From: Aristaeella hokkaidonensis
Lineage (GTDB): Bacteria; Bacillota; Clostridia; Christensenellales; Aristaeellaceae
Direction: 5' to 3'
Assembly: GCF_018128945.1 (NCBI RefSeq)
Contig: NZ_CP068393.1
Span: 2,232,001-2,296,000 of the forward strand
DNA: 64,000 bases
Shown: piece by piece, positions 25,083 through 33,317 of the stretch
How positions within the stretch are numbered: position 1 is the first letter of the stretch
Layout of the letters: each line of letters opens with the position of its first letter
Translations under genes and position numbers: made by a program
The notes under the pieces: generated by a model
Database searches by the model: none
Seen by the model: the letters and a program-made list of their open reading frames with translations, nothing else
What the model was told of the DNA's origin: nothing

Positions 25083-26609
25083 TTACTTGGCGTAAACAGC
25101 ATCCAGCTGGTTCTGGATTTCAGACATCACCATTTCGATGCCGGCATCCTGCAGAGCCTGACGGAATTCAGCCACCAGCGCTTCCGGATCATCGTTCATA
25201 CCGAAGACGATGCGGGGCATATAGGTGTTGTAAACGTTGCTCAGGTTGTCCATGAAGACGCCCACCATGGAGTTGTCATAGATGTACTGTCCGTAGGGAT
25301 AGTCGATCTTGACCGCGTCATAGGCGTCATACATCTTCTGGATGGCATCCCAGTCAAGCTGGGCATTGCGGTATTCCAGGTTGTCGTTGCGGCCCCACCA
25401 GAAGTTGAAGGAGACGCCGTCCACGGAATCTTCGAAGCCATCGGGACGAGAGAACAGGCCGTTCTCATCCACGGTGTACATTTCGCCTTCGAAGCCGTAC
25501 TGCATGAGGTGATAGATTTCGGGATCGTTCCGCATGAGGTCATAGACCATCAGGGCGCGTTCCGGATTCTTGCTCTGGGCAGCCACAGCCATGGCGCCGT
25601 GGGTGATGTTCAGTGAGATCAGGTTGGAAGCCTCTTCGCCGAACCAGAAGAAGCCGAGGTCGGAACCAGGCTGCTTGCGTTCCATGGTGGTACGCTCGCC
25701 GGTCCAGGTCTGGGTGTGATGCTGATGGGCGCCGGTTTTGCCTTCTTCCATTTCGGTAACCACGTCGCCGGTGTAGTTGAGCACGTCAGCGCGCCAGTAG
25801 CCGGCGTCCGCCCATTCCTTCATGGTCTTGGCGAAGTTCACCAGCTCGTCGCCTTCCAGGTAGTAGCGGCTCAGGGTGTAGGGATTCTCTTTGCTCTCGC
25901 CGTAGAAGATAGCTACCGGGAAGCCTTCGATAGCGATGTTGCCGGTATGGGAGGTCTGCCAGCCGCCGGCCATCTGGGGGCTGTAGGAAGATCCGTTACC
26001 GTTGGCATCCCACGGAATCACGTCCGGCTTGTTTTCCTTGATGTACTTGAAGTATACGCCCAGGTCTTCCCAGGAATGCACTCCGTTCTCAAGGCCGGCT
26101 TCACGGGCCCAGTCGCCACGGTACATGAAGCCGTGGTTGGTCCACTGCGCGTAGTTGTCTTCGGGCATGAGGTAGATCTCGCCGTTGTACTTGCACAGGT
26201 TCCAGTGCGCTTCGGACACGCTCTCCCAGGTCTTAGGGGCGTAGGTCTTCAGCATGTCTTCAGACAGGGGCAGGAAAGCGCCCTTCTGGCTGTTGGGCCA
26301 TGCATCCAGCCAGTCAGTGGCGGTACCGATCAGGTCGATGTCGCCGCTCTGGGTGGCCAGGGCCAGGTTGTACTGGGTCTGCCAGTCGGTCCATTCGATC
26401 CAGCGGAACTCCAGCTCAGCGTTGACCTTTTCAGTCAGCAGCTCATTGATCTTTGCCAGCACTTCGTCGGTCCGGTTGGTGGGCTTGTCGCCGGTGACCA
26501 GGTACACGATCTTCACGTGCTCGGATGTGTCGATGGCAGACTCTGCCACAACCGGCACGATGCTGAGCAGCATGGCCAGGGTCAGGATAACCGCAAAAAG
26601 TTTTTTCAT
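25083..26609 (-). CDS. Extracellular sugar-binding protein, LplA/DUF3502 type
   Basis: 508 residues from the ATG at 26609 (GAAGGAGG site; a longer frame to 26660 has none). Signal peptide KKLFAVILTLAMLLSIVPVVA without a clear lipobox Cys, so surface retention is uncertain. The fold is family 1 binding protein (EHVKIVYLVTGDKPTNRTDEVLAKINELLTEKV...). The C-terminal portion PYGQYIYDNSMVGVFMDNLSNVYNTYMPRI with AEFRQALQDAGIEMVMSEIQNQLDAVYAK matches the DUF3502 part of oligogalacturonide/rhamnogalacturonan-type binding proteins. Works with the two permeases encoded upstream in the same direction. Confidence 0.88.
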   Translation of the reverse strand: MKKLFAVILTLAMLLSIVPVVAESAIDTSEHVKIVYLVTGDKPTNRTDEVLAKINELLTEKVNAELEFRWIEWTDWQTQYNLALATQSGDIDLIGTATDWLDAWPNSQKGAFLPLSEDMLKTYAPKTWESVSEAHWNLCKYNGEIYLMPEDNYAQWTNHGFMYRGDWAREAGLENGVHSWEDLGVYFKYIKENKPDVIPWDANGNGSSYSPQMAGGWQTSHTGNIAIEGFPVAIFYGESKENPYTLSRYYLEGDELVNFAKTMKEWADAGYWRADVLNYTGDVVTEMEEGKTGAHQHHTQTWTGERTTMERKQPGSDLGFFWFGEEASNLISLNITHGAMAVAAQSKNPERALMVYDLMRNDPEIYHLMQYGFEGEMYTVDENGLFSRPDGFEDSVDGVSFNFWWGRNDNLEYRNAQLDWDAIQKMYDAYDAVKIDYPYGQYIYDNSMVGVFMDNLSNVYNTYMPRIVFGMNDDPEALVAEFRQALQDAGIEMVMSEIQNQLDAVYAK

Positions 26610-26663
26610 GGGGAATCCTCCTTCGTAAATATGATTCAGCCCATCCGGGCTTAAATCCAAAGA

Positions 26664-26813
26664 AATTCACAATTCACAATTCATAATTCATAATTTTTGA
26701 CTGCAAAACCATCTGTTGTTCCATCCACAATTCATATTTCTCAATCCACATCTCATAATCAGCAGTTCCGACAGTTTCAGTAACTGTAATTATGAATTAT
26801 GAATTGTGAATTA
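26664..26813. repeat. Two AT-rich type 1 repeats in the permease to binding-protein gap
   Basis: 26664-26697 and 26787-26813 are opposed copies; the 90 bases between have similar AT-rich degenerate units (TCACAATTC, CATATTTCTC). They lie inside the operon between the second permease stop and the binding-protein start. Confidence 0.7.
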
Positions 26814-26841
26814 TCATCCTCCCTTTCGTCGACCTCTTCGC

Positions 26842-27780
26842 TCAGCCTTTTACTGCTCCCACAGTAAGTCCTGCCACGAAGTACTTCTGTACGAAGGGAT
26901 ACAGCAGGATGATGGGGCCGGTGGCGATCACGGCGGTGGCCATCTTCAGGGTCTCGCCGGGAAGGTCGGTAATGACCACGTTGGAGCCGGCGATGGAGTT
27001 CTTCAGGCTGGCTACCTTGTTGATCACGTTGTACAGGTGATACTGCAGGGGCCGGTACTCCACCTTGGTGGTCAGGAACAGAGAGCTGTAATACCACTCG
27101 TTCCAGTAGCTCAGGGCCAGAAACAGGCCGATGGTAGCCAGGGCCGGTTTCAGGTTCGGCAGGATCAGGCTGTAGAAGATCCGGAAATCTCCCGCGCCGT
27201 CAATCTTGCCGGACTCGGTAATTTCATGGGGAATGGCCTTCACGAAGTTCTTCATCAGCACGATCAGCCAGGGACTCATCAGCAGCGGAAGCAGGATCGC
27301 GAAGTAGCTGTCCCGCAGGTTCAGGTACTGAACCATCAGCAGGTAGAAGGGTACCAGGCCCGCGGAGAACAGGGACGTGAAGTAGATATAGAACATAATC
27401 CCGTTCCGGTAGGGGAAGTCCCTCCGCTGCAGGGCGTAGCCCGTCATGGAAACAATGAACAGGCCGATCAGCGTACCTACCAGCGTCAGGCCGATGGTCA
27501 CGGCGTAGGCGCCGATCATCTGGTCCGGACTGCGGAAGAGCAGTTCATAGGAGAAGGTGCTGAAGTCCGAAGGCCACAGGGTGAAACCGGATCGCCGGAT
27601 GCTTTCTTCTGTCGCGAAGGAAGACGCGATGATCATCCAGAAAGGCATGATACAGACGATACAGAAGATGGTAACCAGGATGTAGGTCAGCACGTTGATG
27701 ATGATCTGGCTCTTATCCTTGCGGATGTGGGTCGTATGCATCAGGTGCTCGGCGTGAATCTTCTCAGTCATTTTGCTCAC
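26842..27780 (-). CDS. Carbohydrate ABC transporter permease (LplC/YtcP type)
   Basis: 312 residues, six membrane helices; the inner-loop EAA motif is ITESGKIDGAGDFRIFYSLILPNLKPAL (about 190-217), which docks the ATPase. The C-terminus ends VAGLTVGAVKG, a hallmark of this permease subfamily. Preceded by GGAGGA and 13 bases after the other permease. No ATPase gene is linked; an MsmX-like shared ATPase elsewhere is expected for this subfamily. Confidence 0.9.
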   Translation of the reverse strand: MSKMTEKIHAEHLMHTTHIRKDKSQIIINVLTYILVTIFCIVCIMPFWMIIASSFATEESIRRSGFTLWPSDFSTFSYELLFRSPDQMIGAYAVTIGLTLVGTLIGLFIVSMTGYALQRRDFPYRNGIMFYIYFTSLFSAGLVPFYLLMVQYLNLRDSYFAILLPLLMSPWLIVLMKNFVKAIPHEITESGKIDGAGDFRIFYSLILPNLKPALATIGLFLALSYWNEWYYSSLFLTTKVEYRPLQYHLYNVINKVASLKNSIAGSNVVITDLPGETLKMATAVIATGPIILLYPFVQKYFVAGLTVGAVKG

Positions 27781-27793
27781 TCCTCCTTTCCGC

Positions 27794-28756
27794 TCAGAAC
27801 AGGGCGTAGTCAGGATCCAGGTGCTTCACGAAGGCGTTGGCCCCCAGCACGATGAAGAATCCGACCACACTCTGGAACAGGCCGACGGCGCTGCTCTGGG
27901 AGAAGTTGAAGCTGTTCATCATGGACCGGTAGACGTAGGTTTCAATGATGTCCGTTGTCTTGAACAGCATGGAGTTGTTGCCTACCAGGTTGTAGAACAG
28001 TCCGAAGTTACCTTTCAGGATGCCGCCGATGGCGAAGAGGAACAGGATGATGACCGTAGGCTTCAGGGTTGGCAGCGTAATGTAGCGGATGCGCTGCCAG
28101 GCGTTGGCGCCGTCGATCTGGGCCGCTTCCATCATGGAGGAATCCATGCCGGTGATGGCCGCGAAATAAACCACGGTGCCGTAGCCGGTGGACTTCCACA
28201 GGTGAACCAGCACGATGAGGAAAGGCCAGGCTCCCGCGTCCTGGTAAATCTTCGGCATCTCCATACCCAGGCTCCGCACCAGGTGGGAGATGAAGCCGTA
28301 GTCATAGTTGAGCATGTTGTACACCAGCAGGGACACCAGAACGTCCGAGATGAAGTACGGCAGGAACATGATGCTCTGCGCCAGCTTCTTGTATCCCTTG
28401 CAGGCCACTTCATTCAGCATGATGGCGAATGCCAGCTGCAGGATGTTGCCGCAGATGATGAAGGCCAGGTTGTACAGCACCGTGTTCTTCAGCAGCAGGC
28501 CCAGCTGGCCGGAGATGAAGAGGAACTGGAAGTTCTTCAGGCCCACAAAGGGGCTGTCGAAAATGCCCTTGTTGTACTGGAAGTTCGTGAAGGCGATGTA
28601 AGCGCCGGGCATGGGCAGGTAAGAAAAGACGAGGAAGAACAGGATGGCCGGAAGGCACATCAGGATCAGCGTCTTGTTCTGCACAAGGGTACGGCCCACG
28701 GAAGGCTTGCGGTAATTGATCACCTTCTGCTGCGCGGCTTTTTGCAAGTGACTCAC
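27794..28756 (-). CDS. Carbohydrate ABC transporter permease (LplB/YteP type)
   Basis: 320 residues with six helices; IFLFFLVFSYLPMPGAYIAFTNF starts the first periplasmic loop and the EAA motif is MMEAAQIDGANAWQRIRYITLPTLKPTV. Cytoplasmic N-terminus is rich in Lys and Gln. First gene after the promoter/operator region, so it leads the operon permease, permease, binding protein, GH2. Confidence 0.9.
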   Translation of the reverse strand: MSHLQKAAQQKVINYRKPSVGRTLVQNKTLILMCLPAILFFLVFSYLPMPGAYIAFTNFQYNKGIFDSPFVGLKNFQFLFISGQLGLLLKNTVLYNLAFIICGNILQLAFAIMLNEVACKGYKKLAQSIMFLPYFISDVLVSLLVYNMLNYDYGFISHLVRSLGMEMPKIYQDAGAWPFLIVLVHLWKSTGYGTVVYFAAITGMDSSMMEAAQIDGANAWQRIRYITLPTLKPTVIILFLFAIGGILKGNFGLFYNLVGNNSMLFKTTDIIETYVYRSMMNSFNFSQSSAVGLFQSVVGFFIVLGANAFVKHLDPDYALF

Positions 28757-28797
28757 TCCTTCTCTTTCGTTCCTGTCAGTCTGTGTTTCTGGATCCT

Positions 28798-28841
28798 GAA
28801 ACCGGTTTCAATTCTCTGAGAAAAAGAATGAAACCGGTTTC
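28798..28841. promoter_or_regulatory. Two LacI-type operators
   Basis: GAAACCGGTTTC occurs twice as a perfect 12-base palindrome (28798-28809 and 28830-28841), each within TGAAACCGGTTTCAATTCTC-like context, 32 bases centre to centre (about three DNA turns). They lie between the promoter at 28921-28949 and the first permease start, so the neighbouring LacI protein would act as a roadblock, perhaps with cooperative binding. Confidence 0.85.
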
Positions 28842-28920
28842 AATTCTCCCGCCAAAAAAAGTCCCGGAATCCTTTTTCCTTCACAATAAAAACAAATTAA
28901 ATTCATCTTTATCTGAAGTC

Positions 28921-28949
28921 ATTATAACAAAGGCGGGACCGCATTGCAA
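28921..28949 (-). promoter_or_regulatory. Sigma-A promoter of the LacI-controlled sugar operon
   Basis: Minus strand TTGCAA, 17-base spacer, TATAAT, located between the lacI stop and the operators; predicted leader of about 155 bases. Confidence 0.8.
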
Positions 28950-28982
28950 GAACTTATTTCTTTTTTACCATATTATACATCT

Positions 28983-30014
28983 TTATGCCTTTTTCGGTGG
29001 TGCGCAGGATTCCCTCTCCGTAATGAAGACAGGAATGCGCCGCTCCTGCGGCCACTCATTCTGCGGGTCCAGGGCAGTCTGCACCAGGGCGGTGCCGAAG
29101 GCCTGGTAATCATACCCCACAGATGTCAGTTTCGGTGTGGTAATCCCGGTGACAAAGGTATCATCGAAACCCAGCAGGGATATGTCCTCCGGCACATGCA
29201 GGCCGGCAGCCAGCAGGCCCTGCAGGATGCCCGCGCTGACCAGGTCGTTCATGCCCAGCAGGGCGGTGGGCTTCCGTTTCAGCTTCAGCAGGGTTTCCAC
29301 GCCCTCCAGCCCGGCCTGTACGGTGTAATCCGATACGCCGATCAGCATCTTTTCATCCACGGGCAGGCCCAGTTCTCCCATCACCCGGCGGAAGCAGTCC
29401 AGCCGCTCCACCGTGCCGTAGTATTCTCCTCCGGCGTAAACAAAGCCGATTTCCCGGTGGCCGAGTCCGGCCAGGTAACGGACGCCGATCTCCACAGAGG
29501 CCCGGTGATCCACGAAGATGCCCGGGATTTCCGGCATGGGGCTCCGTGCGCCCACCACAATCCGGGTATAGCCCAGCGTCTTCCGCAGCAGGACGGTGAA
29601 GGCAGGATCCTGTTCCTCCAGGTCAATGCGTCCGCCGCAGAGGATCACCGCTTCAGGGCGCAGCTCCCGGATGCGGTTCAGCACGGAGATTTCTTTCTCC
29701 GGCCGGGAGGTGGTATCCATCAGCAGGGTCACATAGCCCCGCTTATGGGCCTCGCTTTCGCAGGCGGCAAACACGCTGCTGTAATAGGAGTTGTCGCTGT
29801 GGGCCACAATCACGGCAATGGTCCGGTTTCTGTTTTCTGTCAGCGCACGGGCATACGCATTCGGATGGAAGTCATATTTGCGGATCACTTCCATCACTCT
29901 TTTGCGTTTTTCCTCGCGCACAGAAGCGGTACCGGTCAGAATCCTGGATACAGTAGCCGGACTGACCTGGGCTTCCTTCGCGATATCATAGATGGTGATA
30001 TTCTTCTTCTCCAT
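28983..30014 (-). CDS. LacI-family transcriptional repressor
   Basis: 343 residues. The N-terminal helix-turn-helix NITIYDIAKEAQVSPATVSRILTGTASVREEKR and hinge are canonical; the periplasmic-binding-protein-like effector domain runs from about 60 to the end (TIAVIVAHSDNSYYSSVFAACESEA, GFVYAGG, ALLGMNDLVSAGILQGLL, LLGFDDTFVTGITTPKLTSVGYD). Expected to bind GAAACCGGTTTC downstream of its own gene and to release on a sugar ligand of the GH2 operon. Start supported by GGAGAAGG. Confidence 0.93.
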   Translation of the reverse strand: MEKKNITIYDIAKEAQVSPATVSRILTGTASVREEKRKRVMEVIRKYDFHPNAYARALTENRNRTIAVIVAHSDNSYYSSVFAACESEAHKRGYVTLLMDTTSRPEKEISVLNRIRELRPEAVILCGGRIDLEEQDPAFTVLLRKTLGYTRIVVGARSPMPEIPGIFVDHRASVEIGVRYLAGLGHREIGFVYAGGEYYGTVERLDCFRRVMGELGLPVDEKMLIGVSDYTVQAGLEGVETLLKLKRKPTALLGMNDLVSAGILQGLLAAGLHVPEDISLLGFDDTFVTGITTPKLTSVGYDYQAFGTALVQTALDPQNEWPQERRIPVFITERESCAPPKKA

Positions 30015-30062
30015 GATTTCCTTCTCCGGTTGTTATCTGTCGTTATCATGCCACACAAATTT

Positions 30063-30100
30063 CCAAAAATCAAGCTGACCGCAGGACGCTTGATTTTTGG
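30063..30100. promoter_or_regulatory. 13-bp inverted repeat in the lacI leader
   Basis: CCAAAAATCAAGC (30063-30075) and its exact complement (30088-30100) around a 12-base spacer, 50 to 86 bases upstream of lacI. No T run fits a terminator. Could be an mRNA leader stem or an operator; it does not resemble the GAAACCGGTTTC sites. Confidence 0.5.
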
Positions 30101-30267
30101 ATAATTCACAATTCATAATTCACAATTCATAATGATATATACTTTCAACCAGTCAGAACGCCTGTAAAGTAAAATATCCATCACGCCTGGCGGAATGTGA
30201 CAGTGGGACAGACCAAGTGTCACAGTCGTTGACCGTGACGCTTGGTCTGTCCCTTCTGTCACGTTCC
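30101..30267. repeat. Type 1 repeat plus second GGGACAGACC palindrome
   Basis: The gap 30015-30580 has no gene. 30101-30134 is a type 1 repeat followed by AATGATAT; 30192-30267 is the second copy of the 76-base palindrome also at 22349-22425, with the same GGAATGTGACAG and CTGTCACGTTCC ends but a different inner stem. At 30330-30368 the end piece CTGTCACGTTCCTGCTCTCC appears once more, as though the element had been split by about 70 inserted bases. The rest (30370-30450) shows nothing. Confidence 0.7.
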
Positions 30268-30452
30268 GTTTTCACGTCGAGTATATCATTCCGCATTCTG
30301 CAATCTTAATTCTGCATTTGACGTCATCCATATGACGCCATTGTCCCTCTGTCACGTTCCTGCTCTCCCCAGCCTCAACGCAAAGAAAAAAAGGATACCC
30401 CACACGCCTGACTGGAAGCTCCCTGTTTCAGTTTCTGTCTGCGGGGAGAAAT

Positions 30453-30481
30453 TTGCTTCCAATGGCTGAATGATATATAAT
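30453..30481 (+). promoter_or_regulatory. Sigma-A promoter for murG
   Basis: TTGCTT, 17-base spacer, TATAAT; the transcript would carry a leader of about 93 bases that includes another GAATT-type repeat (30513-30560). Confidence 0.6.
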
Positions 30482-30580
30482 TGCGTTATTCCCATATGGA
30501 ATTCACACTATATAATTATGAATTAATTTGGAATCCTGAATTCCGGATTCAGAATTCCAAATATAGTTTGGAGTGTTATT

Positions 30581-31645
30581 TTGAAAAAAATCGTTTTAAC
30601 CGGCGGCGGAACCCTGGGTCATGTCACCCCCCATCTGGCACTGATCCCCAGGCTGAAGGAAGCCGGGTATGAAATCCACTATATCGGCACGGAAAACGGC
30701 ATGGAAGCGCCGAAGATGCGCGCCGTGGAAGGCATCACCTACCACGCGGTCAAGAGCGGAAAGCTCCGCCGTTATCATGACTGGAAAAACTTTACCGATC
30801 CCTTCCGGGTCATCGCGGGCGCTTTCCAGTCCGCCCGGCTGATGGGAAAAATCAAACCGGACGTGGTGTTCTCCAAGGGCGGCTTCGTCGCGGTGCCGGT
30901 GGTTTTCGGTGCCTGGCTGCACCGGATCCCGGTCCTCTGCCATGAAAGCGACCTGACCCCCGGCCTGGCCAACAAGCTGTGCAAGCCTTTCGCCACCCGC
31001 TTTGCCACCACCTTCCCGGAATGTGCGGAAGCCCTGGGTGCTAAAGCGGAAATGACCGGCACTCCCCTGCGCCCGGAACTGTTCCACGGCGATAAGGAAA
31101 AAGGCCTTTCCCTGCTGGGTTTTGACGGACAGAAACCTGTCCTGCTGATGATGGGCGGTTCCTCCGGCGCCCAGAGCGTGAACGCCTGCCTGCGCAAGGC
31201 GATTCCCGAACTGACCCTCGACTTTGACGTAGCTCATATCTGCGGCAAGGGCAACCTGGACGCGGAGCTGGAAGGCACCCCCGGATATAAGCAGATTGAG
31301 TTCCTGGACGCGGACCTGCCGGACGTGCTGGCCTGTACCGACCTGGTGCTGAGCCGTGCCGGCGCCAACGCCCTGTGTGAATTCCAGGCCCTGGGCCGTC
31401 CGATGCTGCTGATTCCCTATCCCAAGGGAGCCAGCCGCGGCGACCAGATCCTGAACGCGAAGAGCCTGGAGAAGCGCGGCCTGTGCCGGGTGCTCCTGCA
31501 GGAAAACATGACCCCGGAAACCATGGTGAAGGAAATCCGGGAAACATGGGCGGAAAGGGATGAACTGACCGAGGCGCTGCGGAACGCTCCTCCTGCTGAT
31601 GGAACGAAACGTGTTCTCGAGTTGATTGAAGAAGTACAGAAATAA
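30581..31645 (+). CDS. murG: UDP-GlcNAc:undecaprenyl-PP-MurNAc-pentapeptide GlcNAc transferase MurG
   Basis: 354 residues from a TTG preceded by GGAG. Makes lipid II at the inner face of the membrane. The N-terminal loop GGGTLGHVTPHLAL binds the lipid carrier; VVFSKGGFVAVPVVFGAWL and PVLCHESDLTPGLANK are typical; the UDP-GlcNAc side has LLMMGGSSGAQSVN, LSRAGANALCEFQALGRPMLLIPYP and GDQILNA. The last 20 codons (PPADGTKRVLELIEEVQK and two TAA stops) are repeated twice more downstream in a tandem array, the last copy with different codons. Alone, away from the usual mur cluster, as in many Clostridia. Confidence 0.93.
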   Translation: MKKIVLTGGGTLGHVTPHLALIPRLKEAGYEIHYIGTENGMEAPKMRAVEGITYHAVKSGKLRRYHDWKNFTDPFRVIAGAFQSARLMGKIKPDVVFSKGGFVAVPVVFGAWLHRIPVLCHESDLTPGLANKLCKPFATRFATTFPECAEALGAKAEMTGTPLRPELFHGDKEKGLSLLGFDGQKPVLLMMGGSSGAQSVNACLRKAIPELTLDFDVAHICGKGNLDAELEGTPGYKQIEFLDADLPDVLACTDLVLSRAGANALCEFQALGRPMLLIPYPKGASRGDQILNAKSLEKRGLCRVLLQENMTPETMVKEIRETWAERDELTEALRNAPPADGTKRVLELIEEVQK

Positions 31646-32164
31646 TAACCCCCATCAGCAGTCGTCGCTCGCCCCGCAATCTCAGTCGTCGCAGCGGGCC
31701 TTGCTGACGCTTCAACCCGCTGCTTGCTTCGATTTGGATTCGCGCGCGCACCGCGGGCGGAATTCCCGCCTCGCGCACCGCGCACGAGAGGACTCCGGGT
31801 CACTTCCGCATTCAGCGGACAGCCCACTGGGCTGCCGTTTCCCTCGCTCCCCTCCTGCGGATGGAACGAAACGTGTTCTCGAGTTGATTGAAGAAGTACA
31901 GAAATAATAACCCCCATCAGCAGTCGTCGCTCGCCCCGCAATCTCAGTCGTCGCAGCGGGCCTTGCTGACGCTTCAACCCGCTGCTTGCTTCGATTGACT
32001 CGTTCGGGTCACTTCCGCTTTCAGCGGACAGCCCACTGGGCTGCCGTTTCCCTCGCTCCCCTCCAGCAGACGGAACACAGCGAGTACTTGAACTCATTGA
32101 AGAAGTACAGAAATAATAACCCCCCATCAGCAGTCGTCGCTCGCCCCGCAATCTCAGTCGTCGC
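31589..32164 (-). repeat. Tandem units of murG tail plus structured module (copies c1, c2, c3)
   Basis: Three units, each beginning at CCTCC (31589, 31851, 32060). Each contains the last ~18 codons of murG with both stops, a 40-base spacer, and then, on the minus strand, the structured module. In the two full modules AATC and GATT replace the AACC/GGTT pair seen elsewhere, around GTC/GAC; loops are C-AGT-G type (GCCCAGTGGGC). Unit 1 has an extra GC-rich stem-loop (about 31733-31800). Unit 3 stops after the first 30 module bases. The murG tail of unit 3 differs from units 1 and 2 at 10 of 11 codons, nine of them silent. 32165-32285 has only a type 1 repeat (32173-32208). Confidence 0.75.
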
Positions 32165-32285
32165 CTATCTATCAATTCAGAATTAAGAATTCAGAATTCA
32201 GAATTATTACTGCTTTCTACCCGAATAATCGCGCTTTGGTTTACACGACCGAAGCGCTGTTTTTATTCAGTGCGTTGTCTTGCCA

Positions 32286-32491
32286 GCTGTCATCCCGAGC
32301 GGAACGAAGTGAAGTCGAGGGCGAACCTCTGAGGGCAGCCAGTGGCTGAAATTCCGTCAGAGGTAAGGTCAACCGAAAGGGAGTGAGCTCTCCAGTGGAG
32401 AGTCACGACCTTTGAGGTTGCGGATATCCCTTGATATAATCATAGTAAGGGATTCCTCAACTCCGGCTATGCCTCCGTTCGGAATGACAGC
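32286..32491. mobile_element. Element with TGTCATCCCGAG-type inverted ends, non-coding
   Basis: Outer arms GCTGTCAT (32286-32293) and ATGACAGC (32484-32491). Inner left end CCCGAGCGGAACGAAG...GTCGAGGG; inner right end TAGTAAGGGATTCCTC, then CCGTTCGGAATGACA. The same ends bracket the GIY-YIG gene at 52248-52681. Here the inside holds no gene but a structured module (32319-32424). Looks like a non-autonomous relative. 32492-32621 has only a type 1 repeat at 32550-32569. Confidence 0.7.
32319..32424 (+). ncRNA. Structured module, copy b (candidate pseudoknotted RNA)
   Basis: Starts GGGCGAA, stem CCTCTGA/TCAGAGG around CAGCC-AGT-GGCTG, then GGTC (32367-32370) pairing GACC (32407-32410) and AACC (32371-32374) pairing GGTT (32416-32419), a pseudoknot order. 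Inner hairpin: GTGA/TCAC, GC/G bulge, TCTCC-AGT-GGAGA. Ends GCGGA. Aligns base for base with 22545-22650 outside the stems, while stems change on both sides together. Confidence 0.62.
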
Positions 32492-32621
32492 CTTTTTCGC
32501 TCTGGACATAACACACATTGGTTTATTTTCACCTGTTGTCAGTATATATAATTGTGAATTATGAATTGATAAAACATTTCCGCTTTGCGGTAATGTTTTA
32601 TTGTATTACGATATATTTTTA

Positions 32622-32651
32622 TTGACATATAAATACTCATCGTGTTATACT
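32622..32651 (+). promoter_or_regulatory. Sigma-A promoter for the 32701 gene
   Basis: TTGACA, 18-base spacer, TATACT; start codon about 50 bases downstream. Confidence 0.75.
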
Positions 32652-32700
32652 CCGCCCGAAAGGACCCGGTAAAAGGCTACTGACGAGGAGGCATAACCCG

Positions 32701-33300
32701 ATGCTGAAAAAAACAATCGTATTGATCCTTGCGGTCTGCATACTGTTCTGCACTGCTTCGTTTGCGCAGGCGGAATCCGAAGAAAAGCAGGCTCCGGCGG
32801 ATAAGATCGTATATGAAAACGAACACCTGACTATCCGGATGGGATCCATCACTGTGGAAGGGGACTCTGTCACCGTTCCGCTGTCTTTTAATGCCACCGG
32901 TCAACGTTCCTGTATCATGACAGCTGATATGACAGAAGCGATGTTGACTGACATGGATGGTTTTGAAGCATTGAAAAACTTAAAGCAGATCAACGGCGGA
33001 ATAACCGTACCGCAGGCCGATCCCGGCGAAACCACTGAATGCCGCTTTACCTGGAATTCCACCGGAACCTATGATCACTCCTTCATCGTGGATATCCTTG
33101 AACAATTGGGCATTATATTGGAACCCGAAACGATCGAACTGGAACCGGAAGGCTTTCCGAAGGATCTGACTGCCTGTCTGACCATCCTGCTCTGCGAACC
33201 GGAAGCCGACATCATGATAACATGGCCGCTGGACCCGGATAATCTCACTGATCCGTCAAATTACAGCCTCATCAGGCTACGCTTCGTTTCCGCGGAATGA
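32701..33300 (+). CDS. Small exported protein of unknown function
   Basis: 199 residues; signal peptide KKTIVLILAVCILFCTASFAQA cleaved near residue 25, then an acidic mature domain. NEHLTIRMGSITVEGDSVTVPLSFNATGQ has the look of a beta-sandwich strand pair. No recognisable family. AGGAGG is present about 10 bases upstream. The next gene's ribosome site follows immediately, so the two are probably co-transcribed. Confidence 0.62.
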   Translation: MLKKTIVLILAVCILFCTASFAQAESEEKQAPADKIVYENEHLTIRMGSITVEGDSVTVPLSFNATGQRSCIMTADMTEAMLTDMDGFEALKNLKQINGGITVPQADPGETTECRFTWNSTGTYDHSFIVDILEQLGIILEPETIELEPEGFPKDLTACLTILLCEPEADIMITWPLDPDNLTDPSNYSLIRLRFVSAE

Positions 33301-33317
33301 AGACGAGGAGGAAAACA

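Noticed and set aside
30101..30134. Possible CRISPR repeats in the GAATT runs
   Set aside because: Units are short, contiguous and without spacers, and no cas genes are present.
31626..31907. 93-codon frame ending in the MurG tail
   Set aside because: Reads through the murG tandem repeat; the C-terminus matches MurG only because the tail is duplicated.
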